Assembly: GCF_021155775.2 (NCBI RefSeq)
Contig: NC_060232.1
Span: forward strand, 4,099,257-4,163,256
Reading direction: 5' to 3'
DNA from: Neodiprion pinetum
Taxonomy: Eukaryota; Arthropoda; Insecta; Hymenoptera; Diprionidae
Length of the DNA stretch: 64,000 nt
Made by a program: the position numbers and the translations under genes. Position 1 is the first letter of the stretch; each line of letters starts with the position of its first letter. Below are positions 44,457 through 59,404 of the stretch, one piece after another. Below the pieces are notes generated by a model. The model searched no databases and had not been told where the DNA came from. It saw nothing but the letters and a program-made list of their open reading frames with translations.

Positions 44457-44612
44457 AAGTAAAACAATTGAATCTCGATCACGCCGCGCGGTCTGTGCCT
44501 GCCTTCAAAGTCACCAAATCAAACGTTGCGATAAGTAAAACAATTGAATCTTGCCCACTCGCGTGATTCGGGCCTGTCTTCAGGTCTTACAAATAGACCG
44601 AACGTTGTCACT
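44457..44612. repeat. Imperfect 78-bp tandem duplication
   Basis: AAGTAAAACAATTGAATCT at 44457 recurs at 44535. Each copy continues through a GC-rich middle (GTCTGTGCCTGCCTTCA, GGGCCTGTCTTCA) to an AACGTTG end. The first copy begins inside the consensus donor of the candidate first exon; the second has ATAAGT instead of GTAAGT. Confidence 0.7.
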
Positions 44613-45304
44613 TGTAAGGTATGCACGGATGCATACACGATATATCGGCAGTTGGGATCGAAGAGGCGATTCTAATACCTCGCGGCAGCCGTGAATCGGA
44701 ATTTCGGCAGGATAATGATGCTGTTGGTTTAAATGTAAATGAATGGTGCTGCTGCTGGCGGCTGTAACGGTTGTGCCTGGATCCAACACCTGACTACTCG
44801 CCGCATCGAGGTGTGTAATATACTGCCCTTGTCACGAATATTTGACCGCGCGACTATAGTCGAAGCGTCGCCAGCCAGCCGCCTCGAATGCACCTTATAT
44901 TCACAAAAATCTCAGCCTTTTTTGTTATCAACGTTTTCAAATGCACACGGATCGCGGGCGGCTGCTGCACGCGCGCTAAGAATTAGATACAAAAACACCT
45001 CGATCAAGAGACGCGTTCATCTACCCGCGCAATTAACTGTACCGTTACCGTCTCATGCCTCGTTCATACATGGACGTATGCACGCCACACTAGGAATACC
45101 GTATCTACTATCTTGCGCGTAAGTCAGTGTAACGTGTTACGTTCCTCAGCTTTTTTGCGTGCGCCAGTTTCTCGTACATCATCTGCGGCGTGTGCATTCG
45201 ATGTACACACGTGCGATATGTCTAGCTGTTTCACCTCGCCGTACGCGATGTAGGTATAGGTATACAAGTATTTCAACAACTGAGTAAACTGGTTAATTTT
45301 ACGA

Positions 45305-45490
45305 GGCTGACTGTTACTAACCTAATTGTAATGATTCGTATTTCGTAATTTTAGGAATCTATGATGTGCGGTAAATTATAGTAAGGCAGGAGTAATTCCT
45401 ATTTTCAAAACATAGCCACTTCAAAGTTACTACAAAATTGCAAAATCGTGATCTTTTTTTTTTTACCCCCTAATGTATCGTTACTAACTT
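45305..45490. mobile_element. Diverged member of the AAGTTAGTAACG repeat family
   Basis: Starts GTTACTAACCTAATTG and ends CGTTACTAACTTCAG. Its interior (TATTTCGTAATTTTAGGAAT, GGTAAATTAT, CCACTTCAAAGT) matches 59450-59560 in the same orientation. Confidence 0.55.
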
Positions 45491-48400
45491 CAGCATCGTT
45501 AAATTTTATCGTCGTCGCTACGACAATTGCGTGATATAATATCAAATTTATCATCGCGGTGTTGCAGTTTTAGCAACGTTTATAGCGCAACGATGCGTGC
45601 TTAGAAAAAATTATTTTTCGTCCCTCGTTATAGTATTGCTTGAAATTTAATACCTAAACCGTATAAAGAAGAACCTGAACAAGAATATGGATGTTGCAAC
45701 GAAAGTAACGATTTTTTTCTTTCACAATATTTCGTTAAGTTAACGCTACTAACTTCAGCGTCATAATTTATTATCATCTATAGGTATACAATCACACGGA
45801 GATTATAAAATTGCGGGATTTTAAGCGAAGAACAAGAATTTGGTATTATATGTATGTAGATTATTGAAGCAACGTGTCCGAGTTTATTATACCCATAGAT
45901 TTCTATCAACCAACTGTATTACGCATAAGGATTTCATGATCGATTATCACCAATATCCCGTTCTTCCCCAATCAAACTCGAAACATATATTCCACCGATT
46001 CGCGATCGAAAAAATTCTTACTATCGAAAAAACGAACTAAAAGACGTTAAAAAGCCATCTTGCAACGAACACACAGGTGCGCGACAGGTGAAGAGTAGGA
46101 GGGTATCGCTCCGCAGTCATCAGGTATAAAGGCTGCACGTATGCATACGTATAACGACACGCGTACAAGGAAGAAAGAGCGTGTAAATGTGAACACACAA
46201 TTCGTAGACGTCGACGTCGACGATACCCCGAGGCGAGGGCGAGAGGGAGAGTATTAAAGGAAAAAAGTAACCAAAACAATGAAATAAAATAAAGAATCGA
46301 AAAACCGGGGGTCTGTCGGCGCTGTCTGACTGCTGACGTATGTAGTACGACGTACGGACACGCAGTCTTCTGCATGACTCCGCACACGTGAGGTCGCAGC
46401 TTATATGTATGTCCTATCTAGAATCGTGCGTGTAGCCTCCCTAAAACCGCGGGCGTCGAGTCGAGTCGGGTGAAGAGAGAGATAAGGAGAGAAAAGAACA
46501 CCAACAAGGCCCCTGAATAGCCTCCGTGGGACACACACGCCTGCATTTTTCATATGTGTGTGACTGTGTGTATTCCTAATGTATCACCCACGGACTCATT
46601 CGTACTACATACACGCGTTGTACAGAATCCGCCCGCGGCGTTCACGTTCCTAGCCTCGTGTTTTCTTTTTTCAACGAAACCAGTCGCTTACAACAACCTT
46701 CCGTTCCTTTATTTTTGTGGGTTTTTTTTCGCATCTTTTATTTTAATTTGTTTGTTTATTTATTTATTTTTTTTATTATTTTTTTTCTACCAATATGTCA
46801 TTCTATGTACGTACGTACCACGTACTTGTTTATAAATATTTTGTGGTACGTTATTGTACAAAGTCTAGTAAGAGCGGTTTGCCTATTTAATGGGATATAT
46901 GGTTGTACGCACGCGAATGGAGAATCCATTGACGAATATCGCGCAGAAGACGTGATCTGTACCTGGAGATCTTGAGATCTATACTACGTGTTGCAGGAGG
47001 GAGAAAGACGCTCGCGATGCACCTGAAGCTTGCAACCTTCTATATCGTATATATCGTATATCGTGTAGTATATGGTATATATTTAGTGAGAGTCGAGTAA
47101 CCGAACACCGTAAGTCGCTGCAGTTTATACCTGCATCCTTCATCCTTGCTGCTGCTGATGCACCTTTTCGATATTGACGTAATATGCGTACGAGGATGAA
47201 GTTAGTAACGTTGGCTGTAAGGTTCCATCTTTAAGAAAAATCGCCAATTCGCACATTTAGGAAGGTGGGAAATTTAGCAAACCATCTCAGACTCGTCTTA
47301 TTTTGAAAAACCGATCTTCTTTCTCCCTGTTGAAAATTTCATTCTGATAAATATAACCAATCTGCCTTGAAATAATATAGTCGAAGAGATATCCCAGAGA
47401 TATTTCAAGTTACTCGAATCGATGTCTCCGTTTCTACGCAATGATTTTTAAAACGAATCCCGTACGTACAGGGAAGAAAAAGGGATTGACTTTCTCGTAC
47501 CGATACGTATAATACAGGCACGGAATTTCTTTACTTCACACGACGACGTTTGTGTTGGCCCTGTGTTTCAAAACGAGTATCTGTCTCGCCGCCGCGGATA
47601 AACGTCGACGACGGGCCTCCTCGTCTGTAGTAAAAGACCAACACTTTTCTTTTTACCCAGCGAGTAGAACGACGAATGAACGAAAGAACGAACCTCCGCA
47701 GTTATACACGTAATACGAAATCGTCGAGAGAGGGATGTGGATGTGGATGTGGGTGAGGATGCTATACGCAACTCTTGATCGAAAACAATGGACAGTTCTA
47801 ACGACCGGAGCGCATTTCTATGCAAATACATTAACTTGAGTACCTGCGCACACGGATGCCGAAACACTCGTACACGTGTACGCGTACGTTTCGTATAAAT
47901 CGTACGTCTTTTATACGTATGTCGGTAACTTACGGGCGTATTATTTATATACATACACATATATATATACATATAAATAAATATAACGTTTCTTCGGCGG
48001 TTGGATATTGCGTAACTCGCCGATGCATCCCGCGAAGTCCAACAGAAGCTACTATTATTTTTGGGCATCCGTCAATCCGTCTCTCTTCCGTTTTCATCGT
48101 GCATATAATACGTACATATATGTATATACATGAACGATGTCGCGCGGCTCATTAATCAGAGGAATTATACTTATACATGGATGTATAAAAAATCAATTAC
48201 CAAACACGCAAATTTACCGCTAGTGTTCGTAATATAATCACAATATTCACTGAACAATAATCTCGTTTATGCATATTTATACCGAAGCCACTCTGGAAGA
48301 AAAATCGTGCTTAAGTAATTTCAATAATCTTGTATAATGGTGAAATCTCTCCACGTAAGAACCTCGAATATATTACAGCACGGACGTTGTCATATTTTCT

Positions 48401-49090
48401 TATTCGGGACGAACTTCTTCCGCCAATAATTATGACGATGATGGTCATGGTGATGATTATCGTATCGCAATGAATCGTCAAAATGTAAAAGTGGTGTACG
48501 AGAGAGTTCGAAAATCTAGGCATCCGTTAATCGATGCATAACTACAATAACACTTTTAGACTGACAAAATACGAGTATAATTTGTTTATCAGGATCCACT
48601 GAACATCGGCAGACGATCCCAAAGCATCGAAGTAACGATTTTTCCTAATATTGCATTGTTGCGGTAACGTTACACCAACTTGAGCCTCGCGAATCGTCGG
48701 GTGTCTTACTTCTTTGTATTTTCGCGCGGTGGTTTTTAACACCACCTAAATTGCAAGCGTATAACGCGTGTGTAGCCCGTAAGCAGGATCCGTGAAGGAA
48801 CGACAAGGATGAACGGAAGTAGCTTGGTGTATAAGGATTTTTTTGTTTGCGTTTGAGTAATTTCCTGCTCACCCGCGTGAACCAGGGACGAGAAGAGGGT
48901 GAGAGTGAGAGAAAAGGAAGGAGACGAGGACGACGAGGACGAGGAAGAGGAGGTGGTGGAGAACACCTTGAGCTCCAAGAACCGTGAAAAACTCACCAAC
49001 TATCCACTCGTAAACGTCTTTTTTTCATTCCCATATCCTTTCCGCATATCAGCAGTTACGTATGTTAGGTATACATATATACGTGTTTGT

Positions 49091-49142
49091 ATATATATAT
49101 ATACATACATACATACATACATACATACATACGTACATACAT
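49091..49142. repeat. TA then CATA microsatellite
   Basis: A short TA run followed by about nine CATA units. Similar CATA/TA mixtures recur at 14205-14245 and 47950-47980. Confidence 0.92.
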
Positions 49143-52100
49143 ATTCGCTACTTTTGTTTTCACGCCGTGCTCAACCGTCGGAACATTTTTATTTATACAA
49201 TACATACGTACAACACGCATACCTATATCTTTTTAAAAGCAATTGTTCGGTTTTTATGTCGCAAAAATTTGCGCAATGGTCAATTGTTGTTTCTTTTCGC
49301 GGTGCAATGTCGTGCTTTTTGACCTACTCGCGAGACTCGCGTTGCCGTCTTCTTGTTCCATGGATCGCGGTCTCCGTAAGCTTCTAGCGTAAATAATTTG
49401 CCTAGCGGAAATATTTAAGCAGTCACCAACGTCTAAGGTATACCTATAACAGTAACTTACAAAACGGTGCGCTGAGCACGCGTTGCAATTTTATCTTTCA
49501 TCTCTCTCTCTCTCGCACGTTTGTCACACGTGTTATTTATTATAATATTGTCTCGGGATTCGTTCGTTGCTTCTGCAAATTATCTATAAGTATATATATA
49601 CTTAGCAACTTAATCGTTTTTATTTATTCGTTTTTTCGCCAATTTCGTCGACTTTCGAGTTTTTTTTTTCCTCCTGTACGAGAAATTCAATGTTCTTTTT
49701 TTTTCGAATCTTCTGTCCAATTTATCGTACAGATTAAAAAAATTCCCAGAGCATTTCATATCTTGCACGATGTTTGCATGCAGCAGCGTACGACGTATAT
49801 TTATATATATATACAGATACACACACGTATAATCTCACGCTCCGATCTGTTATCGCTTACGCACAACGTAACCCGTTTAACACCGTTTTCTTGTTTTCTC
49901 GAGATCAACATTAACACCTTTTTCACTAGATACACGTGTTATTTTACGGACAAAATATCGTGACCGGTACAATTTCACTCCGTCAACTTGTCACGGTTCT
50001 TCCTATGTACGTATATATCACGTTGAACATTTATACCTGACAATGAAGCAATCCTCTGGTGCTCTTTACCTTATTGTTAGATATACCATGCATGGAGACA
50101 CGCTGCCATGGTCCGTACAGCGCGAGTGAAAGTTCAATCGGTTCGTTTCGATTTTGACGAGCCTAACACAATAATATTAAACCAGTTGTCAAGGATATCG
50201 TGACTATTTATTACAACGTATATAACCATATTATTATACTTTTTGCATTACCTTATACACATGTTATACCTATAAGTCGTTGTGCAATGAATATGTGAAA
50301 AAAAATTCGGTCGTAGTAGAGGACAGTGTAATATCGTAATTTGTGCAATTTGTGCCATCTGTATAATAATGTAATCGATTATGCCTACACTTTTTCAAAT
50401 AAAATCAAGCCTGCCACGGTTCTCATCGTCAGTCTTGTACAACACGAACTTATTCGTGTCCGGATACCAGCGGCATACACACCGGCGTTTCCGGTCATCC
50501 GACAGACTTCCGCCGGTCGGTCAGACGTCGAACGAACCCTCGACGTTCTCAGATTCTCCCTGTTCTTACGATTAATGAAGCTGAAGCGAACAGCCAGAGT
50601 CAGCAGTCAAATGTGTTAAACTCTTTGGAAACAGAAAAAATATAGTTCAATTTTAGCCTCGGAATTCTATAAGAGTATCGGGGGTTGATGGTATTTCACA
50701 AAATTTTGATTTTCTGACTCGACTACCTTGTTCAAATAAACATCAGAACGTTTGGCTGCTAATTCTGACTGCTAGCTTCAGCCTCGTCTTCGATTATTAT
50801 TATCCCTATTTTCAATTTATCCTATCACCGTTTTCATTCTGCATGTACACATAACATATACTTATAGATATAACCTAACGTGATATTGTATTACACATGC
50901 AATACTGGAGGGGGAAGAAAAAAGAAGTACCTATATACTACAGACGAATTATTGAGGTCTTGTTAATAATATATAATACCAGGTATCTCGTTTGCGGATT
51001 TTTTATTTTTTTTTATAAATTTTATACCGCCGTTGTCTCCAGTCCCTGCGGTTATATTTCACACCCTAAGAACCGTCAGCCTTGAAACTTTCTGGACTTT
51101 TAATTATACTACTCGTTATCGGTTTGCCTTTATCGATCATAATATCTCTGGAAATTCTAGCCCTCCCTCCCTCCCTCCTTCTCTTCCCTTCTCCTTTATT
51201 TGTCCAGGGCCCCGAGGGACGGTCTCCACTCCCTTCGCGTCGCCTCCAAGTCTCGTTTAATCTTCGATCTTCGCCACCTTCGCAGCTTAGATTCGTCGAT
51301 AAATAAAGAAAATTACCGCAGCTCTTGTCGACGACCTTTTGCCGTTTGCGCGAAATTTGCGGAATCCATTTTCGGTCGTCACTCTCAGCGCTCCGGCACG
51401 CGTCTTTATTACGTACGCGAAAAACATTCCGTGTAAATACTGGCACGAAGTAAGGGACGCTACGTTGCGCCGAGGAGGGTGTCCCAATTTCGAGGCAATT
51501 TCACACCAATTTCCTGATTCCCGCCACCGCGCCTCACCACCAGGCATCGAAATCGCGTTTCCTTTACCGACACACGTTTACGAGTGGACGTATTTATATT
51601 GTGAAGTATACGAAACGACTTGCGATGTATCTGCATAATAAAACGCATGCGAATAAGGTGTGTGTGATATGTAATACGTATATCTAATGTAACCTGGAAA
51701 ACTTACAGAGTATGAAACGATTTTTGTACGTACAACTTGGTACGTGGACGAGACGCGAAATGCCCCGAAGGTACAAGAAAATCACCACCCCGGGTAAAAC
51801 GGCACCGGCCGTCTTCGTCTTTCTCGAAATTGCCAATTTTCCTTACATGCATGTATGTACAGCGTGATTTCCTTGTCGAGCTACCGAGAAATGAAAATCT
51901 ACGAAGACGTGTACAAGCAAGTTAAAGCAACGGAGGTAGGGAGAAGATTTCGGAAGAAAATTCGCCCACTTACCTTTTTCGCTTATAAATATTTCTCTCA
52001 ATATCGCACGTTTTGCAAAGCTGATTTCAAATTTTTTATTTTTCATCGCTTTTGGTGATTTGAGAAAAGTTCATTGGTATTGCTCGAAAATCAATTTTTC

Positions 52101-53164
52101 TAATTTCAACTCGTATCTGCGTTTGCTAATCTCTAGAATACGAAAATTGGTTCTTAAAAAAATGACAATGAAAAATTTCCGTGTTCCATTCAGTTTGAAC
52201 TTCCGGTTCTACGGGAAATTAATCGATCTTCAATGTTTTACCGACAAACGCGTACTTTTTACTCCTTATTACTTTTTCTAAGTAAACGATTGTGTTTTTC
52301 CCAATTTATATACGTATATATATTTTTAATGTCTACATTTTTTTCCAACTTTCCTTTCAAAACTTGAGCATTTAGCTGCCATATCCTATCGGTTTCAGAT
52401 TTTTTACACTCGGGAGTCTTCGAAATCATCGCGGAAGTTCGTCGAATTGACGGCGAATAAAAAGTATCGCGGAAAAACAGTTTTTCCGGTTTGTGGTTCT
52501 TTTTCTTCTGCTTCCTAATCCGTGGTTGCTGTTAAAATTCATTCAACAATTCATAATAGCTAATTATTACAGGCAGATATTTTATTCATTAAGTTCGCTT
52601 CGAATCTATGCTATAAAAATTTCTCAACGATCCAATTTAAAATTTTTTTCTTCTGCTTTAAAAAAAAAATCAAAGACAATAATAATTGCTAAACAGAGTT
52701 TTGTCACGTCGTTTTTACATTTTGCTCAAATTTCAGAGTTCTAACATCCGCATACTATTCAATGTGATAAAATTCAAAATCCACTCGTATAATTACAAAA
52801 AAAAAAAAGAAAACCGCAACAACAAGAACAACTTACTTTACTTTGTTCGTGTTATCGTCAGTAAGACAATATTATAATTAGTTTCTGCGGGTTGTATGTA
52901 TACATACGCATATATGTGATTACTTGATTTTATTTTTATTTTCGCTGCCGCGAAGCCGGGGAAATTTTACCTCCCTGTAATTAAAGTTACATTACAGAGA
53001 CTCGCGGGTCTTGAATCCTAACCAAAAAACAATTATTATTATTATTATACGGGAGTACATACATATATATATATATATACAGGTATTTTCATACAAGAAC
53101 CGAATGTGAACTTTGAGGGTTTCGTGTTCTAATTAATTGGACACCCCGTCTAGAGCTGAAGTGT

Positions 53165-53167
<3 letters not shown>

Positions 53168-53197
<30 letters not shown>

Positions 53198-53198
53198 A
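53168..53198. repeat. TA/TG compound microsatellite
   Basis: TA dinucleotides passing into TG dinucleotides. Confidence 0.92.
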
Positions 53199-55104
53199 TT
53201 TATGCATAGGTAGGTAATGTAAAATATACCTTCCCTCTTCTCGCTCACCTGCACGCGCGTGTTCACGTATATTGTAAAACCGGGGTCGTTCTCCGGGCAT
53301 AACGCACCACGTGTGAGAGAGAGAGACAGAGAGAGAGGGAGGGAGGGAATGCAGAGGCGTAGGAAAGTACCGCCCTGAAGAGCTTCAGACCGGAAGTGGC
53401 GATCGCTAAGTATGCGCGACCACGTACAGCCCCGTTCCTCCTTCCTCCTTCCTCGTACCCACCATCGCCGGATCGACGAGCATTGTCACAATGTCGTGTA
53501 ACAATGTCACCCGCTGCACGCCACGCTCGATGTTCGATTTCGAAATTTATGACTGTTCAGTGTCGATAATTTCGACGATAACTTTGACGATGAAGAAAAG
53601 AAGAATCGTTTCTTATGCACGAATTTTCGGTAACAATGGAATTGATTTTTTTTTTTTTTTTATTCTTGCAAATATTCAACAAAGACACCGACAACCTTAG
53701 CATTTGAAATTCTGAAACGAGATGCGTTGCACTTGCGCTTCGAGAGCGAAGTAGAAGAAGAAACTGATATCGGCGGATTCCATTTTACGCCGTCCAAACT
53801 TTCCAAGGAGTTTAGGAATCCCTGTGTCGACTCACTTCGATGGGAAACTGGAATATACGCCATCTCACAGCCGCAGATCCTTGATCTCGAGGATCCTTCC
53901 TCCTCCTCCTCCTCCACCTCCTCGAGTTACTATTATCTTTATCATTATATCCCACTCTCGCCCTTTGCGACGACAGACACGCGATCCTCGGAATTTTTCA
54001 CTCCACGCAAAGAAAATCTCTCGTTTACTTCCCCTTCTATCTACTCCGTACACGTATACACCTACGTACGTGTAACTAAAAGTGTACACTCGTGTACTTT
54101 TACTCGACGATGATCGGCCTTCGACCGTGGCCTTGAAGATCAAGGATGCGCGAATCATTGAGCTTCGCTGAAATCATTTCGACGGATTTTCAGACTCGTT
54201 TAACTCGTCGTTTCGTACATTGGTATCATGTACACGTTAACGATCGATTTCCGCTGTCATATTTATTTCTACAAAACGTGATCGTGCTTTTGTTAAATTT
54301 CAATAACCGATCGTCATTATGGTCTGTAATTTAAGTGAGTGCAATTAATTGGACTGATTACTCGGCGATATTTTAATGATTTTATTATACGCAAATAAAA
54401 ATTTCTCCGAGAACAAAGTCGGACTACCGATGATCCGTGTATGCGTTTGTAAGCTTAATTTCGTACCTTACTTTCTCTGCACCCACAGGCGTAAAAATTA
54501 ACAATCACGTCTATGTTTCTCGTCTTATTTTCGACAATATTCGCGAATAAATGATCATTCGAAAACAGCGACCGTACAGACAAAGAATGGGAAATAACAG
54601 TTGGAGAAACGATGAGAAGCGAAATGAAAAAAATAAAATACAAAAAAAGAAGAATCAGTCTTCACCTTGCCATTTTTGGATCCTCTGCTCGTAACGGCGT
54701 TTCCCGCGTAATTTTTTCAAACCCTTAGTACCTCCGCACGTTTTCTAGCAAACACCATAAAGGTACGACATGTTGTACACATATACCTGGGTCTATTAAT
54801 TAGGGCCGTGGCTGAAGGAAGTGCGTAGATAACCAACGGCAGCAGACGGTTCGGTTCGCCTGACGTGTTGAGTTTTATACACGCGCGTACATTTACACGT
54901 TTGGAACGGTATGGCACCTGGAAGGTGGTGCGCGGGTAATGCGAGATTCGAAATAGCTTTCGTGCGTGGGATAGTTCTCATAGAGTTGCTCATCGCGCGA
55001 CTCACGCCTATAACATAAGCTCGACTGCCCCGTGAAACTTGGGGTTCGTTACGCGTCCGCGCAGACACGCGTGTACATATTTACGCAAATTTACACCGCC
55101 GTGC

Positions 55105-55105
<1 letters not shown>

Positions 55106-55140
<35 letters not shown>

Positions 55141-55141
55141 G
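55106..55141. repeat. TA microsatellite
   Basis: TA dinucleotides with one TG interruption. Confidence 0.92.
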
Positions 55142-55711
55142 TAACATTTACGCGTTGCACGCATGACGCAGAGTGTAGAGCAAACGTGTCGGTGAAGCGA
55201 ATGTTTGTACATGCATTTTATAACCACATGTGGCAGAAACGGGAGTAGTTTTCTTTATTTAATTTTCTTTTTTTTTTCACGTGAAAATCGAACCAGCACA
55301 AGGGTGCCGAAAATCGATACGTACTTACTTTTATTCACCCCATTGTATTTTTTATTATCGTCTCACCCCATCGTAAATTACTACATATATATATATATTT
55401 CATAAACACAGAAATCAACGAATGCAGCTGGCTTATTATTACTACTCGATTTTATACGGCGATAAAGTTATAACCATGCCAACTTCCGGTTTACCCTCCA
55501 TGTTATTATATTATCGTTTTTCGAAATCTTGTGATATTTTTTTTTTTATATCTTTAGAACTCACGCTGAGAAACAGTAACACGAGTTACATTTGTCGGAT
55601 GAAAACGTGTCAAATAAATTACATTCAGCCCTTTCGGCCACGTAATTCAGTTTTTGTCAATCAGTTACGTTCAGGATTTTGCATAAAAAAATAAAAATAA
55701 AGTCGAGGTTA

Positions 55712-55850
55712 AAGTTAGTAACGTTATCGTAACTTGACATCAGCGAAAAAATCACGTTTTATTACGGTTCAATGAATTTCAAACAATTCCGAAGTCACGA
55801 AAATAACGATTTTTCCTCAGCATGAATCGTTACGATAACGTTACTAACTT
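55712..55850. mobile_element. 139-bp MITE-like element with perfect 22-bp terminal inverted repeats
   Basis: The left end AAGTTAGTAACGTTATCGTA plus AC (55712-55733) is the exact reverse complement of 55829-55850, and the similarity extends a few bases further with mismatch. There is no coding capacity. Diverged ends of the same family occur at about 45479, 45743, 47199 and 59405. Confidence 0.8.
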
Positions 55851-58800
55851 CAAAGTGATAAAAAAAGAAATTTTCACTACATTGGCTTCTGTGATCGAAA
55901 TGGTAAAAAAAATAAATAAATAACAAGAAATTCATTGAGCACAAAATTTGAATTTTTGATAAAGCTCACTTACGATGAGTAGGAAAAAAAAAGTTTTTTG
56001 CAAACTGTTTCGAACAGAAAGCAATTACCGCATATTTCGAATCGTATGTTTCGCGGCTGAAAATTATTGTAAAAAGGTCTTCGTCACGGTGATCCTTGAC
56101 TGTTTGCTTACACGCGGGATGTGGAATTTATGCGTGGAACGACATGCAGACGCGAGTGACGGTAGGTATGTGGATGATTGTAGGAATATATTAGGTACAA
56201 CGGTGGTGAACGGTAGGATCTATTTTGCGTCGTACGCAACGTAACTGGCAAAGTCAAATTAATAAAATAATAAAAAGCGGTTAAATACCGTGAGATGAGG
56301 GACGCTGAACGTAATGAGGATGTAACACAGTTTGAACAGTTTACCGCAGTTATAACAGTATAAGGTACGGATCACCGATTTGATCACCGTCAGGCTTATC
56401 GTATTGTATAACGTACCTACCACACAAAATTTTCCACGCACTACTTTTTTACATTACGGTGTAATTTTGTGTCGGCAAATGAATTTTTATTTTATTTATT
56501 TCTTTATTTTTTTCTTTACTCTATATTGTACAGTTTCGACTCTGGGTTATATTATTTTTAACGATTTTTATAGGTTGATAAGTTTACCGTTACAAACAAA
56601 TCTTACGAAAAATATGTAATCCGAAAAAAAAAGAAGAAAAACAATTGTTAGTAAAACCGTCGTGCAAGTTCAAGTTTACATTTTTTGTTAATGATTAGTG
56701 GAGATGTTTCTTCGGTCGTGGAATTGTTTTTTTTCTTTCTTCTTATTTCACTGCGCAATTTACAATGCAGATGTAATTTGACAGTCTGCATTTCTATGGT
56801 ATAATAAATAACAACGTGTAAAAACCACCGCAGTATTAATATATAAATTACATGTCTTGTTACATATACAAAGATGTGTACGTATAAAAAAAAATTCCCA
56901 AAAAATTTTAGCTATCTATATGAACTCTAACGATAAGATAGTCCGGTTTGTGATCGAAGTATCTCGTGTGGAAATAACGTGGGAAAAGGTTTTTTTGCTC
57001 TTTGAAATTTTCCAAGTCGTTGACAAATATACCGACGATAATGGAAAAAAATACACATCTTTACACATCGTACACAAAATCTCTGATGCATAAAATTCGA
57101 GTTTAATTGGCACAAAATTATCATTCCGTCAATTATAGCTACGAAACAAGCAACTGTGTCATAAAACATATTGCAACGTTGGTCAACGAATTATAAAATT
57201 TGACAGAGTATAAAAGAGTTTTTTCATCCATGTCGTTTCCACACCATACTTCGATCAAAATCAAGCGAACTATCTCAGCGTTGACACATAGAGCCCAAAT
57301 TTTCAGGGAATATGTTTCTCTTTAGAGAGCATAAAGTTGAAAAACAACCCTATGAAGGACCACCCAGGAAATCGTCGGGATAAAATTGCAGGTCTTTGTA
57401 TTCGCGTAGAGGGTGCAGCTCGGCAACGTGTAGATCCCCCCGAAATAAGCGAAACCCTTCGGTTGCACTTTCGGAAAGCACGAAGCTCCGTGACTCGCGT
57501 CATATCGATTCGGGGGTTGGGGTGTAAGGTACGCGGATACATGCGCTCGAGCATACACGCCTACGTCTCTATGTACGCCTATGTACCGATAGCCGTGTCG
57601 TATCGTACCAAGGTGGGATGCAGAGGCGACGCGATTCGATGCAGCCCTTTGGGCTTGGCCTCTGCCGCGTTATCAGGGGATCGCCGGAGTCCCGCGCACG
57701 AACCCGCGACCCCTCTTTGGAAGCCTGGAACGTAGGGATTACCCTCCTCCGGAGAGAAATGCACGGACGTGATAACAGCCGCGGTACGACGACTTTTCAC
57801 CCCTGCATGCACGCGTGCGTTTCCAAGTTTTGCTTTACTTATTTTTCACTCTCTGTTGTAGCGTGCGTGAAAGCGAATTAACGAATACGCGGGAACAGAG
57901 GAATTAATCGACCCTTGTTTGCCCACGTATGCGATGCGATGGAAATTCATCTGGAATGTTGGTTAATTTTAGGACGGAAAGAGACTAGGAGATGATAAAA
58001 TTAAACTTGTATTCGAATGCGTCTTTTTGTTTTTTTGAAATTACGTGATGTAATCTTTATCGCGGATTGATTAGCGATATAATTATGGTATTGAAATTCG
58101 TAACTCTGATATTTTTATTGAGGGAACAAATGGTACTGCTTTGAAAGTCTTTAGTATCGTTTCACTAATATGTAATTACTCTAGAGTGTGTTATCGAAAC
58201 TCTACTCCATTAAATATTATACCAAATTTGCAAACACATCGAAATTACAGTGTCTTCTAATTTTATCAATTTTAATTCTACATCACAGCATCGAAGTCGT
58301 ACGCTAAAATCGCGCCTCGCCTACAATGATTTTGTTCTCATTTACGCGGGGTGATATTGTTCGAAAATTGAGCAACAAAAATGCAAATAAAAATTGAAAT
58401 AAAAGAATCAACGATAAATCGGTGCTTCTCACCATATGCCCGAATCTCTCTGCGTAATGTAAGAAGACAGAAACGATATGTTAATACACACGCATACATG
58501 CAGCTTCCGCCGCACACGTGGGGGGTGAACGAGACGATTCTACGCGTTGGCCGTTGAATTTACATAATATATTACAGCGTAACGTAAAAGTCTCGGAAAT
58601 TAGGCGTCCAGCTGAGAGAATGCCGAGTCCCGAGATCGGAGAAGAACCAGATGATTTTTACACCGCGTTAAATTACACGAGATAAATACCTATACCTGTA
58701 CAACGTATAATATTTGACTGCGACTTTTGTGTATAATATTGTAGAGTTAATATATGTTAATAAGTGACGCCGAGGTTTGCCGAGTGCGTATATTTATTAA

Positions 58801-59404
58801 CACGTACCTGTGTAGGAGGAGGAGGAAGTGATTGACCCGCGACATTCGATGACTGTGCGCAACACACGTGGCGACATGTGCTCGCGATTTATTATCACAC
58901 TGTTCATTATTACGGGTATACAGGAATCCCGCGTGACTTACCGTATCGTTTCGTTCGTTCCTATATCCTGTGTAATATGTACTTGCTTTGGCGTATCGAG
59001 TGTGCGAATTTATTATGCGTATCTATATGATGATACGGGCTTTGGGAGCCTGCAGCAAAACGCGAACTTACGAGACCATGCCATGGCAAGGCGATTCGTC
59101 GGGCCACGAATAGAACTCGAAAACTGACCGGAGAAGACGGTGACGCAATTGACCAGCCATGCGAGAACGCCGAAGCAAACACACACTGTTAAAACAATAT
59201 TTATAGCGACGTTATTCGCGGTTATTTCAGTTTTATTATTATTTTATTTTTTTTATTTCTTTTATTTTTTGTTATCAATTATTCGCTATCTGTGTCATTG
59301 ATTTTTTACGAGTTTCTAAAACGATACACGCATTTTGCGACTTGATTCTTGTTTTTTGTTTTTTCTTGACGAAGTAATATCTATCGATGTTTGTAACGAG
59401 GCCT

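Noticed and set aside
44739..44810. Short frame MNGAAAGGCNGC with a following GTGTGT
   Set aside because: GCT repeat and weak donor; no partner exon seen.
49091..49142. Regular repeats considered as a CRISPR-like or satellite array
   Set aside because: It is a simple CATA microsatellite with no spacers, in eukaryotic DNA.
53727..54113. 128-codon open frame with a Ser run
   Set aside because: The Ser run is a TCC repeat, the end is a CA/TA-rich low-complexity tract, and no family is recognised. The opposite strand is equally open.
57337..57735. 132-codon open frame in a GC-richer patch
   Set aside because: No domain; minus-strand frames overlap; could be a noncoding exon or regulatory element but nothing supports translation.
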